From assembly GCF_004217565.1 (NCBI RefSeq), contig NZ_SHLA01000001.1, positions 1,178,001 to 1,242,000 on the forward strand: a DNA stretch of 64,000 nt. Reading direction: 5' to 3'. Positions 19,537 through 30,028 of this stretch are shown piece by piece. Both the position numbers and the translations under genes were made by a program. A model generated the notes under the pieces. It did not search any database and had not been told where the DNA came from. It worked only from the letters and a program-made list of their open reading frames with translations. How positions within the stretch are numbered: position 1 is the stretch's first letter; every line of letters begins with the position of its first letter. This stretch comes from Zhihengliuella halotolerans. GTDB lineage: Bacteria > Actinomycetota > Actinomycetes > Actinomycetales > Micrococcaceae.

Positions 19537-20166
19537 CTAAGCGCCCGGAGTGATCAGCGTCTTGGCACCAGCACGAGCCGCCTCGAACCGCGCCGACACA
19601 TCCGCCCAGTTCACGATGTTCCAGAACGCCTTGACGTAGTCCGCCTTCACGTTCACGTAGTCCAGGTAGAACGCGTGCTCCCACATATCCAGCATCAACA
19701 ACGGCGTCGACGCCACCGGCACATTGCCCTGCTGATCGTAGAGCTGCTCGATGACCAGGTTCCCACCCAGCCCCTCGAAGGACAGCAACGCCCAACCCGA
19801 ACCCTGCAGGCTCATCGCCGCCGCCGTGAAGTGGCCACGGAACGCGTCGAACGAACCGAACGCGTCATCGATCGCCGCCGCCAGCTCACCCACCGGCTTG
19901 TCCCCACCCTCGGGCGAGAGGTTCTGCCAGAAGATCGAGTGGTTCGTGTGCCCACCCAGGTGGAACGCGAGGTCCTTGGACAGCTTCGGAATCGCACCGA
20001 ACTCGCCCTTCTCACGCGCCTCGGCCATCTGCTCCAAAGCCGTGTTCGCACCCGCGACATACGCGGCGTGGTGCTTCGAGTGGTGCAGCTCCATGATCCG
20101 AGCGGAGATGCTCGGCTCCAGCGCCGCGTAATCGTAGTTCAACTCGGGAAGTGCGTACTCAGACAT
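19537..20166 (-). CDS. sodA: Superoxide dismutase, Fe/Mn family
   Basis: A 209-residue Fe/Mn superoxide dismutase converting superoxide to peroxide and oxygen. Ligand regions are clear: [11 protein letters not shown] near the N-terminus and [11 protein letters not shown] near the C-terminus. Whether Mn or Fe is used cannot be decided. I chose ATG 20166, with GGAGGAG just upstream; the frame upstream is not coding. Synonymous codon choice (GCG, GGT, GGG, TTG) differs by eye from gap and whiA beside it. It lies between whiA and gap on the same strand. Confidence 0.97.
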   Translation of the reverse strand: MSEYALPELNYDYAALEPSISARIMELHHSKHHAAYVAGANTALEQMAEAREKGEFGAIPKLSKDLAFHLGGHTNHSIFWQNLSPEGGDKPVGELAAAIDDAFGSFDAFRGHFTAAAMSLQGSGWALLSFEGLGGNLVIEQLYDQQGNVPVASTPLLMLDMWEHAFYLDYVNVKADYVKAFWNIVNWADVSARFEAARAGAKTLITPGA

Positions 20167-20272
20167 GTTCTCCTCCATTTCCCCGGCTGCTCTGCGCACC
20201 CGGGACGTGGCTGATACGTGCTTGCTTCGGCGACTCAGTTACGAAGGCGTCGTACTCGGTGGACGACCGCCC

Positions 20273-21253
20273 TCAGTTGTCCAACATATCGGCTGTCACC
20301 ACGTCTTCGGTACCCGGAATGCCGAGTTCCACCGCGCGCTTGTCGGCCATGGCCAGCAGGCGGCGGATGCGACCGGCGATGGCGTCCTTGGTCATCTGCG
20401 GTTCGGCTAGTCGGCCCAGCTCGTCGAGGCTCGCCTGCTTGTGGGCGACGCGCAGTGAACCCGCGTAGCTCAGGTGCTCCGGTACATCGTCACCCAGGAT
20501 CTCGAGCGCGCGCTCGACGCGGGCGCCCGCTGCGACGGCGGCCTGTGCCGACCGGCGCAGGTTGGCGTCATCGAAGTTGGCCAGCCGGTTGGCGGTGGCG
20601 CGGACCTCCTTGCGCATCCGCCGCTCCTCCCACGTCAGCAGTGTCTCGTGGGCGCCCATACGCGTGAGGAGTGCCGCGATGGAATCGCCGTCGCGGATGA
20701 CGACCCGATCGACACCGCGGACCTCGCGGGCCTTGGCCACGAGCCCTAAGCGGCGTGCGGCGCCGACGAGCGCGAGCGCAGCCTCGGGGCCGGGGCACGT
20801 GATCTCGAGCGCAGACGACCGCCCGGGCTCGGTGAGCGAACCGTGGGCCAGGAAGGCACCGCGCCATACCGCCTCAGCGTCGGCCGCCGAACCGTTGACG
20901 ATGACCGATGGCAGCCCACGGACCGGCCGGCCACGGCCGTCGAGCAGTCCGGTTTGCCGCGCAAGCGCCTCCCCCTCTCGCACGACGCGCACGACGTAGC
21001 GATTACCGCGCCGAAGCCCGCCGCCGGAGACAACGATGATCTCCGCCTGGTGGCCGTAGACCTCGGCGATGTTCTGACGCAGCCGCCGCGCAGACGCAGC
21101 AAGGTCGAGCTCCGCCTCGATGACGATCCGCCCGGAGATGATGTGCAGGCCTCCCGCGAAGCGCAGCGTGGAGGACACCTCGGCCTTACGCTCCGAGGAC
21201 TTCTTGATGTCGAGCCGTGCCAGCTCGTCCTTGACCGACGCGGTCAATGCCAT
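20273..21253 (-). CDS. whiA: DNA-binding protein WhiA
   Basis: A 326-residue WhiA protein: an N-terminal LAGLIDADG-like domain (about 20-220) and a C-terminal helix-turn-helix (about 230-315, with [26 protein letters not shown]). In sporulating streptomycetes it controls division with WhiB; in non-sporulating relatives the role is less clear. It follows yvcK by two bases in the conserved uvrC-rapZ-yvcK-whiA order. Confidence 0.97.
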   Translation of the reverse strand: MALTASVKDELARLDIKKSSERKAEVSSTLRFAGGLHIISGRIVIEAELDLAASARRLRQNIAEVYGHQAEIIVVSGGGLRRGNRYVVRVVREGEALARQTGLLDGRGRPVRGLPSVIVNGSAADAEAVWRGAFLAHGSLTEPGRSSALEITCPGPEAALALVGAARRLGLVAKAREVRGVDRVVIRDGDSIAALLTRMGAHETLLTWEERRMRKEVRATANRLANFDDANLRRSAQAAVAAGARVERALEILGDDVPEHLSYAGSLRVAHKQASLDELGRLAEPQMTKDAIAGRIRRLLAMADKRAVELGIPGTEDVVTADMLDN

Positions 21254-21255
21254 AT

Positions 21256-22305
21256 TCAGGGTTCCTCACTACCGGTGTCTCGACTACAGAACGACGTGAA
21301 GACGTCGTGGTACGCGTTCGCCAGGCGCAGCGGCGAATGCACCGCGCGACCCGTCGCGGCCCCCACTTTATCGAAGAAGCAGGTGGCCCCGAGCCGCGCG
21401 GCCGCCGCACGGAACTCCTCGACGTCCTCGACGACGCTCGGATCGACCAGAACAGCGTCTATGCGCAGATCAGGCGCATAGCGGCGGAACACCTCGAGGT
21501 GGTCGGCCGCGGACATGCCGGGCGTCTCCCTCGTCTGTGTGCGCAAATTCATGGTCAGAAGTCGGTTGGCGGTGGTCGATTCGAGCGCGCGGCGCAGTTC
21601 CGGCAGCAGGACGTGCGGCAGGATCGAGGTGTACCACGAGCCCGGACCGAGCACGACCCAGTCGGACAATTCGATCGCGTCCAGCGCTTCCCGGCAGGCC
21701 GGGGCGTCGGCCGGTTCGATCTCAACGGACTGGATGCTGCCGAAGCGCGAGGCGTGGGCGAGGTTCGCCTGGCCATCGACCTGCCGAAGCGAGACGCCGT
21801 CGCCCTCGACCTCGTCCCGCACGCTGCCGCGGATTGTCAGCGGAGTGGTGCTCATGGGCAGGACGGTCCCCCGGGCGCCGAGCAGCGCTCCGGCCCATTT
21901 GAGACCGTCGACGGGATTGCCCAGCAGTTCCCAGAGGGTGACGATGAGCAGATTTCCGAGGGCGTGGTTCTCGAGCGAACTGGGCACGGGCCCGGTGCCC
22001 CGGAATCGGTGCTGCATGACGTCGCGCCACGTGCGCCCCCAATCGGAGTCGTCGCACAGGGCCGCTAGGGCCATGCGCAGATCACCCGGCGGCAGGACGT
22101 CGTACTCGGCGCGCAGGCGGCCGGATGACCCGCCGTCGTCAGCTACAGTCACGATCGCGGTGATGTCCGGCGTCAGACGCCGCAGGGCGCTCAGTGAGGC
22201 CGACAGTCCGTGGCCACCACCGAGGGCGGCCACCTTGATCCGTTCTCCTGGACGGTCTGCCGGGCGGGGCGGCACGAGCGGGATCTGGCCCGTCACGAGG
22301 GACAT
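21256..22305 (-). CDS. yvcK: YvcK/CofD-like protein (gluconeogenesis factor family)
   Basis: A 349-residue protein of the YvcK/CofD family. [14 protein letters not shown] and [12 protein letters not shown] are the UDP-sugar or nucleotide-binding loops. In Bacillus it binds UDP-GlcNAc and affects cell-wall synthesis and growth on gluconeogenic sources; the precise activity in Actinobacteria is inferred. It is three bases downstream of rapZ and two bases upstream of whiA. Confidence 0.93.
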   Translation of the reverse strand: MSLVTGQIPLVPPRPADRPGERIKVAALGGGHGLSASLSALRRLTPDITAIVTVADDGGSSGRLRAEYDVLPPGDLRMALAALCDDSDWGRTWRDVMQHRFRGTGPVPSSLENHALGNLLIVTLWELLGNPVDGLKWAGALLGARGTVLPMSTTPLTIRGSVRDEVEGDGVSLRQVDGQANLAHASRFGSIQSVEIEPADAPACREALDAIELSDWVVLGPGSWYTSILPHVLLPELRRALESTTANRLLTMNLRTQTRETPGMSAADHLEVFRRYAPDLRIDAVLVDPSVVEDVEEFRAAAARLGATCFFDKVGAATGRAVHSPLRLANAYHDVFTSFCSRDTGSEEP

Positions 22306-22308
22306 GTC

Positions 22309-23202
22309 CTACTCCCTGCCGAGATCCCGGTGGCTGACGTTGACCGTCACACTCGGCAGCTGGGCGAGCCGCCGTGCGAGCTCCTCGGTGACGGCGACGG
22401 AGCGGTGCTTTCCCCCGGTGCAGCCGATGGCGATCGTGGCGTAGTGCTTGTTCTCGCGCCGGTACCCTTCGAGGACCGGTTTCAGGGCCTCCAGGTAGGC
22501 GGAGATGAACTCCTCGGCCCCGTCCGCGGCGAAAACGAATTTCTGGACCGAGTCGTCCTTGCCCGTCTGCGGTCGCAGCTCGGGCACCCAGTGCGGGTTG
22601 GGGATGAAGCGGACGTCGGCGACGTAGTTCGCGTCAGCCGGCAGGCCGTACTTGAAGCCGAAACTCATGACGTTCAAGCGCAGGACGATTGGCCCGTTCT
22701 CACTGAAAAGCTGAGTGATCTCCGTGGAGAGCGTGTGGACGTTCTGATTGGTCGTGTCGATGACGATCTCGGCGCGGTCGCGCAACTCGGTCAGCAGCGC
22801 ACGCTCGGCGTGCAGCCCGTCGAGAATCCTGCCCTCACCCTGGAGCGGGTGGGGACGCCGGCCCTGTTCGAAGCGACGGACGAGAGCAGCGTCGTCGGCG
22901 TCGACGAACAGCACGCGGTAACTGACGCCCGCGGCCGTCAGATCGGCCAGGGCCTCGCTCAGCAGCGGGTTGAAGGTACTGCTGCGCACGTCCATCACGA
23001 CCGCGAGCTTGTTGAGGATGGCTGTCGCCGGCGTCTCGAGCTCGGTGAGACGGCGGAGCATCTGCGGTGGCAGATTTTCGACGACGTACCACCCGTGGTC
23101 TTCGAGGGCGTGGGCGACGGTGGTGCGACCCGCGCCGGACATGCCGGTGATGATCAGCAGTTCCGACTCTGCCGGTTTTACGGTCTCAAACTGGCTCTCC
23201 AT
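22309..23202 (-). CDS. rapZ: RapZ/YvcJ-family nucleotide-binding protein
   Basis: A 297-residue P-loop protein. The Walker A is GMSGAGRTT (20-28), with Arg where Lys is usual; the same change occurs in other actinobacterial members, so it is not evidence of loss. The C-terminal domain has [15 protein letters not shown], which in E. coli RapZ takes part in ligand and RNA binding. In Actinobacteria the role is not established. Start ATG 23202. Confidence 0.93.
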   Translation of the reverse strand: MESQFETVKPAESELLIITGMSGAGRTTVAHALEDHGWYVVENLPPQMLRRLTELETPATAILNKLAVVMDVRSSTFNPLLSEALADLTAAGVSYRVLFVDADDAALVRRFEQGRRPHPLQGEGRILDGLHAERALLTELRDRAEIVIDTTNQNVHTLSTEITQLFSENGPIVLRLNVMSFGFKYGLPADANYVADVRFIPNPHWVPELRPQTGKDDSVQKFVFAADGAEEFISAYLEALKPVLEGYRRENKHYATIAIGCTGGKHRSVAVTEELARRLAQLPSVTVNVSHRDLGRE

Positions 23203-23251
23203 ACCGTTCAGTCTAAGCTGGCCAGCCCGACCTCGTCAGACCGAGAGGTGG

Positions 23252-25165
23252 CTACGGCTCCTCCGGCGATGCCAGCGCCCGCAGGACGTGGTCGGCGAGG
23301 GCAGGCCCAACCCCCGGGACGCCCAGCAGATCCTCGCGGCTGGCGGAGCGCAGGCGCTTGAGGGAACCGAATTCCTTCAGGAGCGCCGTCCGCTTCGCCG
23401 GTCCCAAACCGGGAACGTCATCGAGAATGCTCTCCATCATCGAACTTGAGCGTTTCTTGCGGTGGAAGGTGATGGCGAAGCGGTGCGCCTCGTCCCGGAC
23501 CCGCTGCAGCAGGTAGAGCGATTCGGAAGCCCGCGGGAGGATGACAGGGAATTCATCGTCTGGCAGCCACACTTCCTCGAGCCGCTTGGCGAGACCGACG
23601 ACGTAGACGTCGTCGATCCCCAAGTCCGACAGGGCCTGACAGGCGGCGGCAACCTGCGGCGGACCGCCGTCGACGACCACGAGCGAGGGCGGGTAGGCGA
23701 ACTTCCGGGTCTCGGTGATCTCAGCCTGGGCGATCTCGCCCGAGATCAGCGGCGCAGAGTTCTGCTGGTCCTCGAGGTACCGCTTGAACCGGCGGCTAAT
23801 GACGTCGTACATCGCCGCGGTGTCGTCACGGGCCGCCTGGCCAGTGATCGAGAACTTGCGGTAGTCCGATTTCTTGGGCAATCCGTCCTCGACGACGACC
23901 ATCGAGGCGACGACATTGGTGCCCGAGACGTGCGAGATGTCGTAGCACTCGATGCGCATCAGCGGGACCGGGATCCCGAGTGACTCTTGAAGCTCTTGGA
24001 GGGCCGCCGACCGGGTGGTGATGTCGCCTGCGCGCTTGGACTTGTGCAGCCGCAGGGCCTGCTCGGCGTTCTCACGCACGGTCTCGAGCAGGGTGGCTTT
24101 CTCGCCGCGCCGGGGCACGCGCAGACTCACGCCGGCTCCGCGCAGAGACGAGAGCCACTCCCCCAGTTTCTCCGAATCCGCGGGCTCGATGGGGACGAGG
24201 ACTTCGCGCGGGAGGCGGTCCCCGCCGTCGTCGTTCCCGTAGACCTGCTGGAGCAGGTGGGCGACGAACTCGGCGGGCGTGGAGTCCTCGACCTTCTCCA
24301 CGACCCAGCCGCGCTGGCCGCGGATCCGGCCGTTGCGGACGTGGAACACCTGCACGGCGGCCTCCAGCTCGTCCTCCGCGAAGGCGAAGATGTCCGCTTC
24401 CGTCTCCTCCGCCAGGACGACGGCGTTGCGCTCGAAGACGCGCTTGAGGGCCTGCACGTCGTCGCGTAGCCGGGCGGCCTTCTCGTATTCCATCGCTGCG
24501 GCGGCATCGGCCATCTGCCGCTCGAGCTGGCGGATGAACTTCGTGCCTTCGCCGCCCATGAACTGGCAGAGCTCCTCGGCCAGCGCGCGGTGGTCCGCCT
24601 CGCTGATGCGACCGACGCAGGGTGCGGCGCACTTGTCGATGTAGCCCAGCAGGCATGGACGCCCGGTCTGCTCCGCCCGGCGCAGGACGCCGGTGCTGCA
24701 GGTGCGCACGGGGAAGACCCGCAGGAGGGTATCGAGCGTCTCCCGGATGGCCTTGGCGGGATAGAACGGGCCGAAGTACTTGACGTCCTTGCGGCGGTCG
24801 CCGCGCATGACCTGGGCCCGGGGGAACTTCTCCCCCATCGTGACGGCGAGGTAGGGGTAGGACTTGTCGTCGCGGAAGACGATATTGAAGCGGGGCGTGA
24901 ATTCCTTGATCCACGTGTATTCGAGCTGCAGCGCCTCGAGCTCGCTGCCGACGACGGTCCATTCGACGCTCGCCGCCGTGTGGACCATGGCGTGGGTCTT
25001 GGGGTTGAGCTGATTCGGATTGACGAAGTAGGAGCTCAGGCGCGAGCGCAGGCTCTTCGCCTTTCCGACATAGATGACGCGCCCGTTCGGGTCGCGGAAT
25101 CGGTAGACGCCAGGACGCGTGGGGATGTCCGACGTGCGGGGGCGGTAGCTCTGCGGATCTGCCAT
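23252..25165 (-). CDS. uvrC: Excinuclease ABC subunit C
   Basis: A 637-residue nucleotide-excision nuclease subunit. In order: GIY-YIG domain ([22 protein letters not shown]), a Cys-rich linker ([13 protein letters not shown]), a UVR domain binding UvrB (about 205-240), an RNase H-like 5' nuclease domain ([14 protein letters not shown]), and C-terminal helix-hairpin-helix motifs ([26 protein letters not shown]). It lies 20 bases after plsC. It incises both sides of the lesion with UvrA/UvrB. Confidence 0.98.
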   Translation of the reverse strand: MADPQSYRPRTSDIPTRPGVYRFRDPNGRVIYVGKAKSLRSRLSSYFVNPNQLNPKTHAMVHTAASVEWTVVGSELEALQLEYTWIKEFTPRFNIVFRDDKSYPYLAVTMGEKFPRAQVMRGDRRKDVKYFGPFYPAKAIRETLDTLLRVFPVRTCSTGVLRRAEQTGRPCLLGYIDKCAAPCVGRISEADHRALAEELCQFMGGEGTKFIRQLERQMADAAAAMEYEKAARLRDDVQALKRVFERNAVVLAEETEADIFAFAEDELEAAVQVFHVRNGRIRGQRGWVVEKVEDSTPAEFVAHLLQQVYGNDDGGDRLPREVLVPIEPADSEKLGEWLSSLRGAGVSLRVPRRGEKATLLETVRENAEQALRLHKSKRAGDITTRSAALQELQESLGIPVPLMRIECYDISHVSGTNVVASMVVVEDGLPKKSDYRKFSITGQAARDDTAAMYDVISRRFKRYLEDQQNSAPLISGEIAQAEITETRKFAYPPSLVVVDGGPPQVAAACQALSDLGIDDVYVVGLAKRLEEVWLPDDEFPVILPRASESLYLLQRVRDEAHRFAITFHRKKRSSSMMESILDDVPGLGPAKRTALLKEFGSLKRLRSASREDLLGVPGVGPALADHVLRALASPEEP

Positions 25166-25185
25166 CTCAGCTCTGCGCCCGCGAC

Positions 25186-25854
25186 CTAGTTGACGGTCGG
25201 GGCTTGGTTGTAGCGGTCGCTTCGTTCCTGGCCCGTCAGCTCGGCGATGGCGGCGACGACGCGGTCGGTCGCTTCGCGTCGGGCGGGTAGGGGGTGCTTC
25301 GGGCCGACATGGTCGAAGTGCAGGGGCTCGCCGACCTTCAGCGTGAAGTGCTGGGGCCGAACCTTGTTGGTGTCGGCCGGCTGAAGCTTCTCGGTCCCGA
25401 TGAGTCCTACGGGCAGAACGGGAACGCCCGTGCTCAGAGCCAGCCAGCCGACGCCGGTGCGCCCACGGTAGAGGCGCCCGTCGCGGGAGCGGGTGCCCTC
25501 GGGGTAGATGCCGATACCGCCGCCGGCCTCGAGAATCTCGACCAGCTGATCGAGGGCCGCGACGGAGGCGGCTTGTTCGCCGCGCTCGACCGGGATGGAC
25601 CCGACCGACTCGAAGAAGGCCTTCATGACTCGACCCTTGAGCCCCGGCGTCGTGAAGTACTCGGCCTTGGCGAAGAAGGCCACGGGCCTCGGCATGAGCG
25701 CCTGGATGATGACGCTATCGAGGAAGGACAGGTGGTTCGAGGCGACGATGAAGGGGCCCTCGTCCGGGATGTTCTCGACGCCGATCACCGTAGGGCGGCA
25801 AAAGGTGCGAAGGCTGCTGGCGACCGTCGAGCGGACACCGTTGAAGACGCCCAT
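25186..25854 (-). CDS. 1-acyl-sn-glycerol-3-phosphate acyltransferase (PlsC-like)
   Basis: A 222-residue acyltransferase of the PlsC superfamily. The catalytic block N-H-x4-D is in SNHLSFLDS, and the substrate block is [10 protein letters not shown]. It makes phosphatidic acid or a related acylated lipid at the inner membrane face. The start ATG 25854 shares its A with the TGA of the upstream phosphatase gene, so the two are coupled. Confidence 0.92.
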   Translation of the reverse strand: MGVFNGVRSTVASSLRTFCRPTVIGVENIPDEGPFIVASNHLSFLDSVIIQALMPRPVAFFAKAEYFTTPGLKGRVMKAFFESVGSIPVERGEQAASVAALDQLVEILEAGGGIGIYPEGTRSRDGRLYRGRTGVGWLALSTGVPVLPVGLIGTEKLQPADTNKVRPQHFTLKVGEPLHFDHVGPKHPLPARREATDRVVAAIAELTGQERSDRYNQAPTVN

Positions 25855-26567
25855 CAATGTGCCTCTTTCGTCTCGTCGGTCGTGAGTTCGTCCAGCACGC
25901 GCCGGAGGTCGTCGGCGTCATGCACGACGGCGACGGCGCCCGCTGCCTCAAGCTCGCCGTCCCGTGCGTAGCCCCACGAGACGCCCACGCACGGGACGCC
26001 ATTCGCGCGCCCCCCGTCGACATCGAAGAAGCGGTCGCCGACCATGGCGGCGTCCAGCACGCCGCCTGTGGGGATGCTGGCTTGAAGCGCTGAGAGAGCC
26101 GCGGACACGATGGCGGCTTTGCCCTCGTGCGGTGCGCTCTCATCGGGGTTGGCCCCGCAAATCGCCTCGAAGTATCCGGTGAGACCCTGAATCTGGAGGA
26201 GTTCTCGGGCGATCGGCTCCGGTTTCGATGTTGCGACCGCGCGCAGTACGCCGGCGTCGCCGAGTGCATCGAGCAGGTCGACGATCCCGGGGTAGACCAC
26301 GCTGGCGGCCATGCCTTTCGAGCGGTAGCCGCTTCGGTAGTGATCCACGACGCTGGGGAGGAGTTCCTCGGTCATACCGGGGACTCCTCGCAGGCTGGCC
26401 GCCAAAGGCGGGCCGATCATCGCGTCGAGCGCTTCTCCGACGGGAACTGGCAGGCCGTGCGCGGTCAGCGCGGCTGCGATTCCTCCCGAGATGGCCGTCC
26501 GGGGGTCTACGAGCGTCCCGTCCAGGTCGAAAAGAACGGCACGATATCGGGTCGTCGGGCGTATCAT
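25854..26567 (-). CDS. HAD-superfamily hydrolase, phosphoglycolate phosphatase-like
   Basis: A 237-residue HAD phosphatase. Motif I is FDLDGTLVD (nucleophile and general acid Asp), motif II is in VATSKPE, and motif IV is in VGDRFFDVDGG. The cap domain suggests the Gph/PGMB subgroup, acting on small phosphorylated metabolites; the substrate is not known. I placed the start at ATG 26567; further upstream the frame has non-coding character. It is followed at once by plsC. Confidence 0.88.
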   Translation of the reverse strand: MIRPTTRYRAVLFDLDGTLVDPRTAISGGIAAALTAHGLPVPVGEALDAMIGPPLAASLRGVPGMTEELLPSVVDHYRSGYRSKGMAASVVYPGIVDLLDALGDAGVLRAVATSKPEPIARELLQIQGLTGYFEAICGANPDESAPHEGKAAIVSAALSALQASIPTGGVLDAAMVGDRFFDVDGGRANGVPCVGVSWGYARDGELEAAGAVAVVHDADDLRRVLDELTTDETKEAH

Positions 26568-26602
26568 CACCGGGACATTCTGCCATGGACTCTCCGGCAA
26601 CC

Positions 26603-26637
26603 GGGGTGTCCATGCCTGACACGGCATGGACGACCCC
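26603..26637 (-). terminator. Hairpin between uvrA and the HAD gene
   Basis: A 9-bp perfect inner stem (26608-26616 with 26623-26631) around a six-base loop is extended by five more pairs past one bulged base. It lies in the 108 bases between uvrA and the next gene of the same strand, and is a probable uvrA terminator. Confidence 0.55.
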
Positions 26638-26675
26638 ATGTCGCAGCACGGTGTACGGGCCAGGGAACGCTGCGG

Positions 26676-29570
26676 TCAGACGGTCGTCGCGGCCGGTAGG
26701 ATCTCCGCCAGGAATCCACCAGTGTGGCTGCCGGCGACCCGGGCGACCTGCTCGGGAGTGCCCTCCGCGACCACCTGCCCGCCGCCTGATCCTCCCTCGG
26801 GACCGAGATCGATTACCCAGTCGGCGCTCTTGATGACGTCCAGGTTGTGCTCGATGGTGATGACCGTGTTGCCCTTGCCCACCAGCCCTTGAAGGACGCC
26901 CAGGAGCTTGCGGATGTCCTCGAAGTGCAGACCAGTCGTCGGCTCGTCCAGGACGTAGATGGCTCGGCCTTTGCTCCGTTTCTGCAACTCGGCGGAGAGC
27001 TTGACCCGCTGGGCCTCGCCACCCGAAAGGGTTGTCGCCGGCTGTCCGAGCCGCACATAGCCGAGCCCGACCTCAACAAGCGTGTTCAGGTGCCGGGCGA
27101 TGGGCGGGAAGGCCTCGAAAAACTCGGCGGCCTCCTCGATCGGCATTTCGAGGACCTCTGCGATGTTCTTGCCCTTGTAGTGGACTTCCAGGGTCTCGCG
27201 GTTGTAGCGCTTGCCCTCGCAGACCTCGCACGGTACGTAGACGTCCGGCAGGAAGTTCATCTCGATCTTCAGCGTCCCGTCGCCGGAGCAGGACTCACAC
27301 CGACCGCCTTTGACATTGAACGAGAACCGTCCCGCCTGATAGCCGCGCACCTTCGCCTCGTTGGTCTCGGCGAAGAGTTTGCGGATCCGGTCGAAAACGC
27401 CCGTGTACGTTGCCGGGTTGGAGCGCGGGGTGCGCCCGATCGGGCTCTGGTCGACGTGGATGACCTTGTCGAGCAGCTCCACGCCCTTGACCCGAGTGTG
27501 GCGACCAGCGACCTGCTTGGCCCCGTTGAGTTTGTTGGCGAGCACCTTGTAGAGGATGTCGTTGACGAGCGTCGACTTCCCCGAACCTGACACGCCCGTC
27601 ACGGCTGTCAGGACGCCCAGCGGGAAGTCCACCGTCAGGTCTTGCAGATTGTTCTCGCGGGCCCCGACCACAGTCACCTGCCGAGTTGGATCAGTGGCTC
27701 GACGCTCGGCGGGGATCGCGAGTTGGCGGCGGCGGGAGAGGTAGTCGCCCGTCATCGATTCGCGGTTCTCGAGCAGACCCGCCAGCGGACCGGAGTGCAC
27801 AACGTGGCCGCCGTGTTCGCCGGCGCCGGGCCCGATGTCTACGATCCAATCGGCCTCTGCGATGGTGTCCTCGTCGTGTTCGACGACGATCAGGGTGTTC
27901 CCGAGATCGCGCAGTCGGACCAACGTCTCGATGAGGCGGCGGTTGTCGCGCTGATGCAGCCCGATCGAAGGCTCGTCCAAGACGTAGAGCACGCCCACGA
28001 GTCCCGACCCGATCTGCGTGGCCAGCCGGATGCGCTGGGCCTCGCCACCGGAGAGCGTGGCGGCCGGCCGTTCGAGGTTCAGGTACTCCAACCCCACATC
28101 AAGCAGGAACTGGAGTCTGGCCACGATCTCCTTGAGGACCTGCTCCGCGATCTGCCGGTCGCGCCTGTTCAGGGACAACTCATCGAAGAAACGCTCAGCC
28201 TCGCGCATCGGCATCCGGCAGACGTCCGCAATCGAACGCCCTTCGACACGCACGGACAGCGACGCGGGGTTCAGGCGGGCGCCGTCGCACTCCGGGCAGG
28301 GGGTCTGGCGCATGTACTGCTCGTAGCGGTCGCGTGCGTGATCGGACTCGGTCTCGAGGTGCTTGCGGTGGATGTACTGGATGACGCCTTCGAACCCGGT
28401 GCTGTACTTGCGTTCACGGCCGAAGCGGTTCCTGTACTGGACAACGACCTTGTGATCCTTGCCGTGCAGGATGGCCTTTTTGGCCTTCGCGGACAGCTCG
28501 TCCCAGGAATCGTCGAGGGAGAAGTCGAAGTCATTCGACAATCCCTCGATGAGGCGATTCCAATACTCGGTGGTCGCCTTGCCGAGCGACCACGGTGCGA
28601 TGGCACCGTCGCGGATGGACAGGGCACCGTCGGGCACGACGAGCTGCTCGTCCACCTCGAGCCGGCTGCCGATGCCCGAACAGGCGGTGCAGGCGCCGTA
28701 GGGGTTGTTGAACGAAAACGACCGTGGCTCGATCTCGTCAATGGCCAGCGCGTGCTCGTTGGGACAGGCCAGATTCTCGGAGAACGCGCGGCGGCGATCC
28801 TCATCCTCTTCGCCGAGATCCACGAAATCGGCGAGCACGCGGCCCTCCGCCAGCCCGAGAGCCGTCTCGACTGAATCCGTGAGTCGCTGCCGAATGCCAT
28901 CCTTGATCACGAGCCGGTCGACGACGACCTCGATCGTGTGCTTGATCTGCTTGCCGAGCTTGGGCGGGTCGGAGAGCTGCGCAACCTCGCCGTCGACGAT
29001 GGCCCGCGAGTATCCCTTCGCTGCCAGATCCTTGAAGAGGTCGACGAACTCGCCCTTGCGCGAACGCACGACCGGGGCCAGGAGTTGAAAGCGTGTCTTC
29101 TCCGGGAGCTCGAGGAGCTGGTCGACGATCTGCTGCGGCGTCTGCTTCGTCACGGGTTCGTTGCACTCGGGACAAAACATCTGGCCGATGCGCGCCCAGA
29201 GAAGGCGCATGTAGTCGTAGATTTCAGTGATGGTACCGACCGTCGAACGTGGATTGCGGCTCGTCGACTTCTGGTCGATGGAAACCGCTGGCGAGAGGCC
29301 TTCGATGAAGTCCACGTCTGGTTTGTCCACCTGGCCCAGGAACATCCGGGCATATGAGGACAGGGACTCCACATAGCGCCGCTGGCCTTCAGCGAAGATC
29401 GTGTCGAAGGCGAGCGACGACTTCCCCGAACCGGACAGGCCCGTGAAGACGATCAGCGAGTCACGGGGCAGGTCCACGTCCACATTGCGCAGATTGTGCT
29501 CCCGCGCGCCCTTGACGATGAGCCGCGAGCGGTCCGGGAGATGGTTCAGTGTCGATGCGTCAGTAGCCAC
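26676..29570 (-). CDS. uvrA: Excinuclease ABC subunit A
   Basis: A 964-residue ATPase that recognises DNA lesions with UvrB. It has two ABC modules with Walker [10 protein letters not shown] and GVSGSGKST, zinc modules (CPEC...CPEC and CESC...CEVC pairs), and two ABC signatures ([18 protein letters not shown]). I chose GTG 29570: a TAGGAT -10 ends exactly six bases before it, predicting a leaderless mRNA, while the in-frame GTG at 29576 touches that -10. A LexA-like box overlaps the promoter. Confidence 0.97.
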   Translation of the reverse strand: MATDASTLNHLPDRSRLIVKGAREHNLRNVDVDLPRDSLIVFTGLSGSGKSSLAFDTIFAEGQRRYVESLSSYARMFLGQVDKPDVDFIEGLSPAVSIDQKSTSRNPRSTVGTITEIYDYMRLLWARIGQMFCPECNEPVTKQTPQQIVDQLLELPEKTRFQLLAPVVRSRKGEFVDLFKDLAAKGYSRAIVDGEVAQLSDPPKLGKQIKHTIEVVVDRLVIKDGIRQRLTDSVETALGLAEGRVLADFVDLGEEDEDRRRAFSENLACPNEHALAIDEIEPRSFSFNNPYGACTACSGIGSRLEVDEQLVVPDGALSIRDGAIAPWSLGKATTEYWNRLIEGLSNDFDFSLDDSWDELSAKAKKAILHGKDHKVVVQYRNRFGRERKYSTGFEGVIQYIHRKHLETESDHARDRYEQYMRQTPCPECDGARLNPASLSVRVEGRSIADVCRMPMREAERFFDELSLNRRDRQIAEQVLKEIVARLQFLLDVGLEYLNLERPAATLSGGEAQRIRLATQIGSGLVGVLYVLDEPSIGLHQRDNRRLIETLVRLRDLGNTLIVVEHDEDTIAEADWIVDIGPGAGEHGGHVVHSGPLAGLLENRESMTGDYLSRRRQLAIPAERRATDPTRQVTVVGARENNLQDLTVDFPLGVLTAVTGVSGSGKSTLVNDILYKVLANKLNGAKQVAGRHTRVKGVELLDKVIHVDQSPIGRTPRSNPATYTGVFDRIRKLFAETNEAKVRGYQAGRFSFNVKGGRCESCSGDGTLKIEMNFLPDVYVPCEVCEGKRYNRETLEVHYKGKNIAEVLEMPIEEAAEFFEAFPPIARHLNTLVEVGLGYVRLGQPATTLSGGEAQRVKLSAELQKRSKGRAIYVLDEPTTGLHFEDIRKLLGVLQGLVGKGNTVITIEHNLDVIKSADWVIDLGPEGGSGGGQVVAEGTPEQVARVAGSHTGGFLAEILPAATTV

Positions 29571-29576
29571 GAGCAC

Positions 29577-29599
29577 ATCCTAATCGAAAACGCATTCGA
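29577..29599 (-). promoter_or_regulatory. uvrA promoter -10 with overlapping LexA/SOS-like box
   Basis: On the minus strand the 16-base palindromic site TCGAATGCGTTTTCGA (29599-29584) matches the actinobacterial SOS box core CGAAC-RNRY-GTTYG at 12 of 14 positions. One base later comes TAGGAT (29582-29577), a good -10. LexA bound here would cover the promoter spacer. uvrA is a known SOS gene in many bacteria. Confidence 0.75.
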
Positions 29600-29625
29600 G
29601 TGCGACACTGTGCGCCGCGCAGGCG

Positions 29626-30003
29626 TTAGCTGTGCGATTTCTCCAGCGCGGCACGCACCAGGTCCAGTGCTTCGTCATCCGGCACGCCCCAGGCGCTGAC
29701 GACTCGAGCGTACTCCTCGGCCGCCTTGCTGACCTGTGCGTTAGCAGAACCCGGGGCCGCCTGCACGACTGTCCCGGCTCGGCCCTTCGTCACGACGACG
29801 CCGGCGGCCTCCAGCTCCTTGTACGCGCGGGCCACGGTGTTGACCGCCACACCCAGCTGTTCCGCGAGCTTCCGGACCGGGACCAGACGCTCGCCGGCCA
29901 CGAGGCGCCCCTGGCCGACCGCATCGATGATCTGGCGCCGAATCTGGTCGTAGGGGTGCGTCTCGCTCGCCGCATCGATCGCGAGGAATTCAAGGTTGTC
30001 CAC
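29626..30003 (-). CDS. GntR-family transcriptional regulator, YtrA type
   Basis: A 125-residue regulator with an N-terminal winged helix (YDQIRRQIIDAV...LVPVRKLAEQLGVAVNTVARAYKELEAAGVV) and only a short C-terminal helical tail, as in YtrA-type GntR proteins. Such regulators usually control an adjacent transporter or themselves. The start is GTG 30003. Only 25 bases separate it from the divergent PrsW-like gene, so binding there would affect both. The ligand is unknown. Confidence 0.92.
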   Translation of the reverse strand: MDNLEFLAIDAASETHPYDQIRRQIIDAVGQGRLVAGERLVPVRKLAEQLGVAVNTVARAYKELEAAGVVVTKGRAGTVVQAAPGSANAQVSKAAEEYARVVSAWGVPDDEALDLVRAALEKSHS

Positions 30004-30022
30004 ACCCCCACACAACTATGCT
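29996..30022 (+). promoter_or_regulatory. Leaderless promoter of the PrsW-like gene
   Basis: TATGCT (30017-30022) ends six bases before ATG 30029, placing the transcript start at the start codon. TTGTCC (29996-30001) is a possible -35 with a short 15-base spacer. The -35 region lies within the first codons of the divergent GntR gene. Confidence 0.55.
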
Positions 30023-30028
30023 GGGCGT

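Noticed and set aside
22309-23202. RapZ Walker A with Arg in place of Lys read as an inactive protein
   Set aside because: The same GAGR form occurs in other actinobacterial homologues, including the mycobacterial one, so it is a lineage feature rather than a defect.
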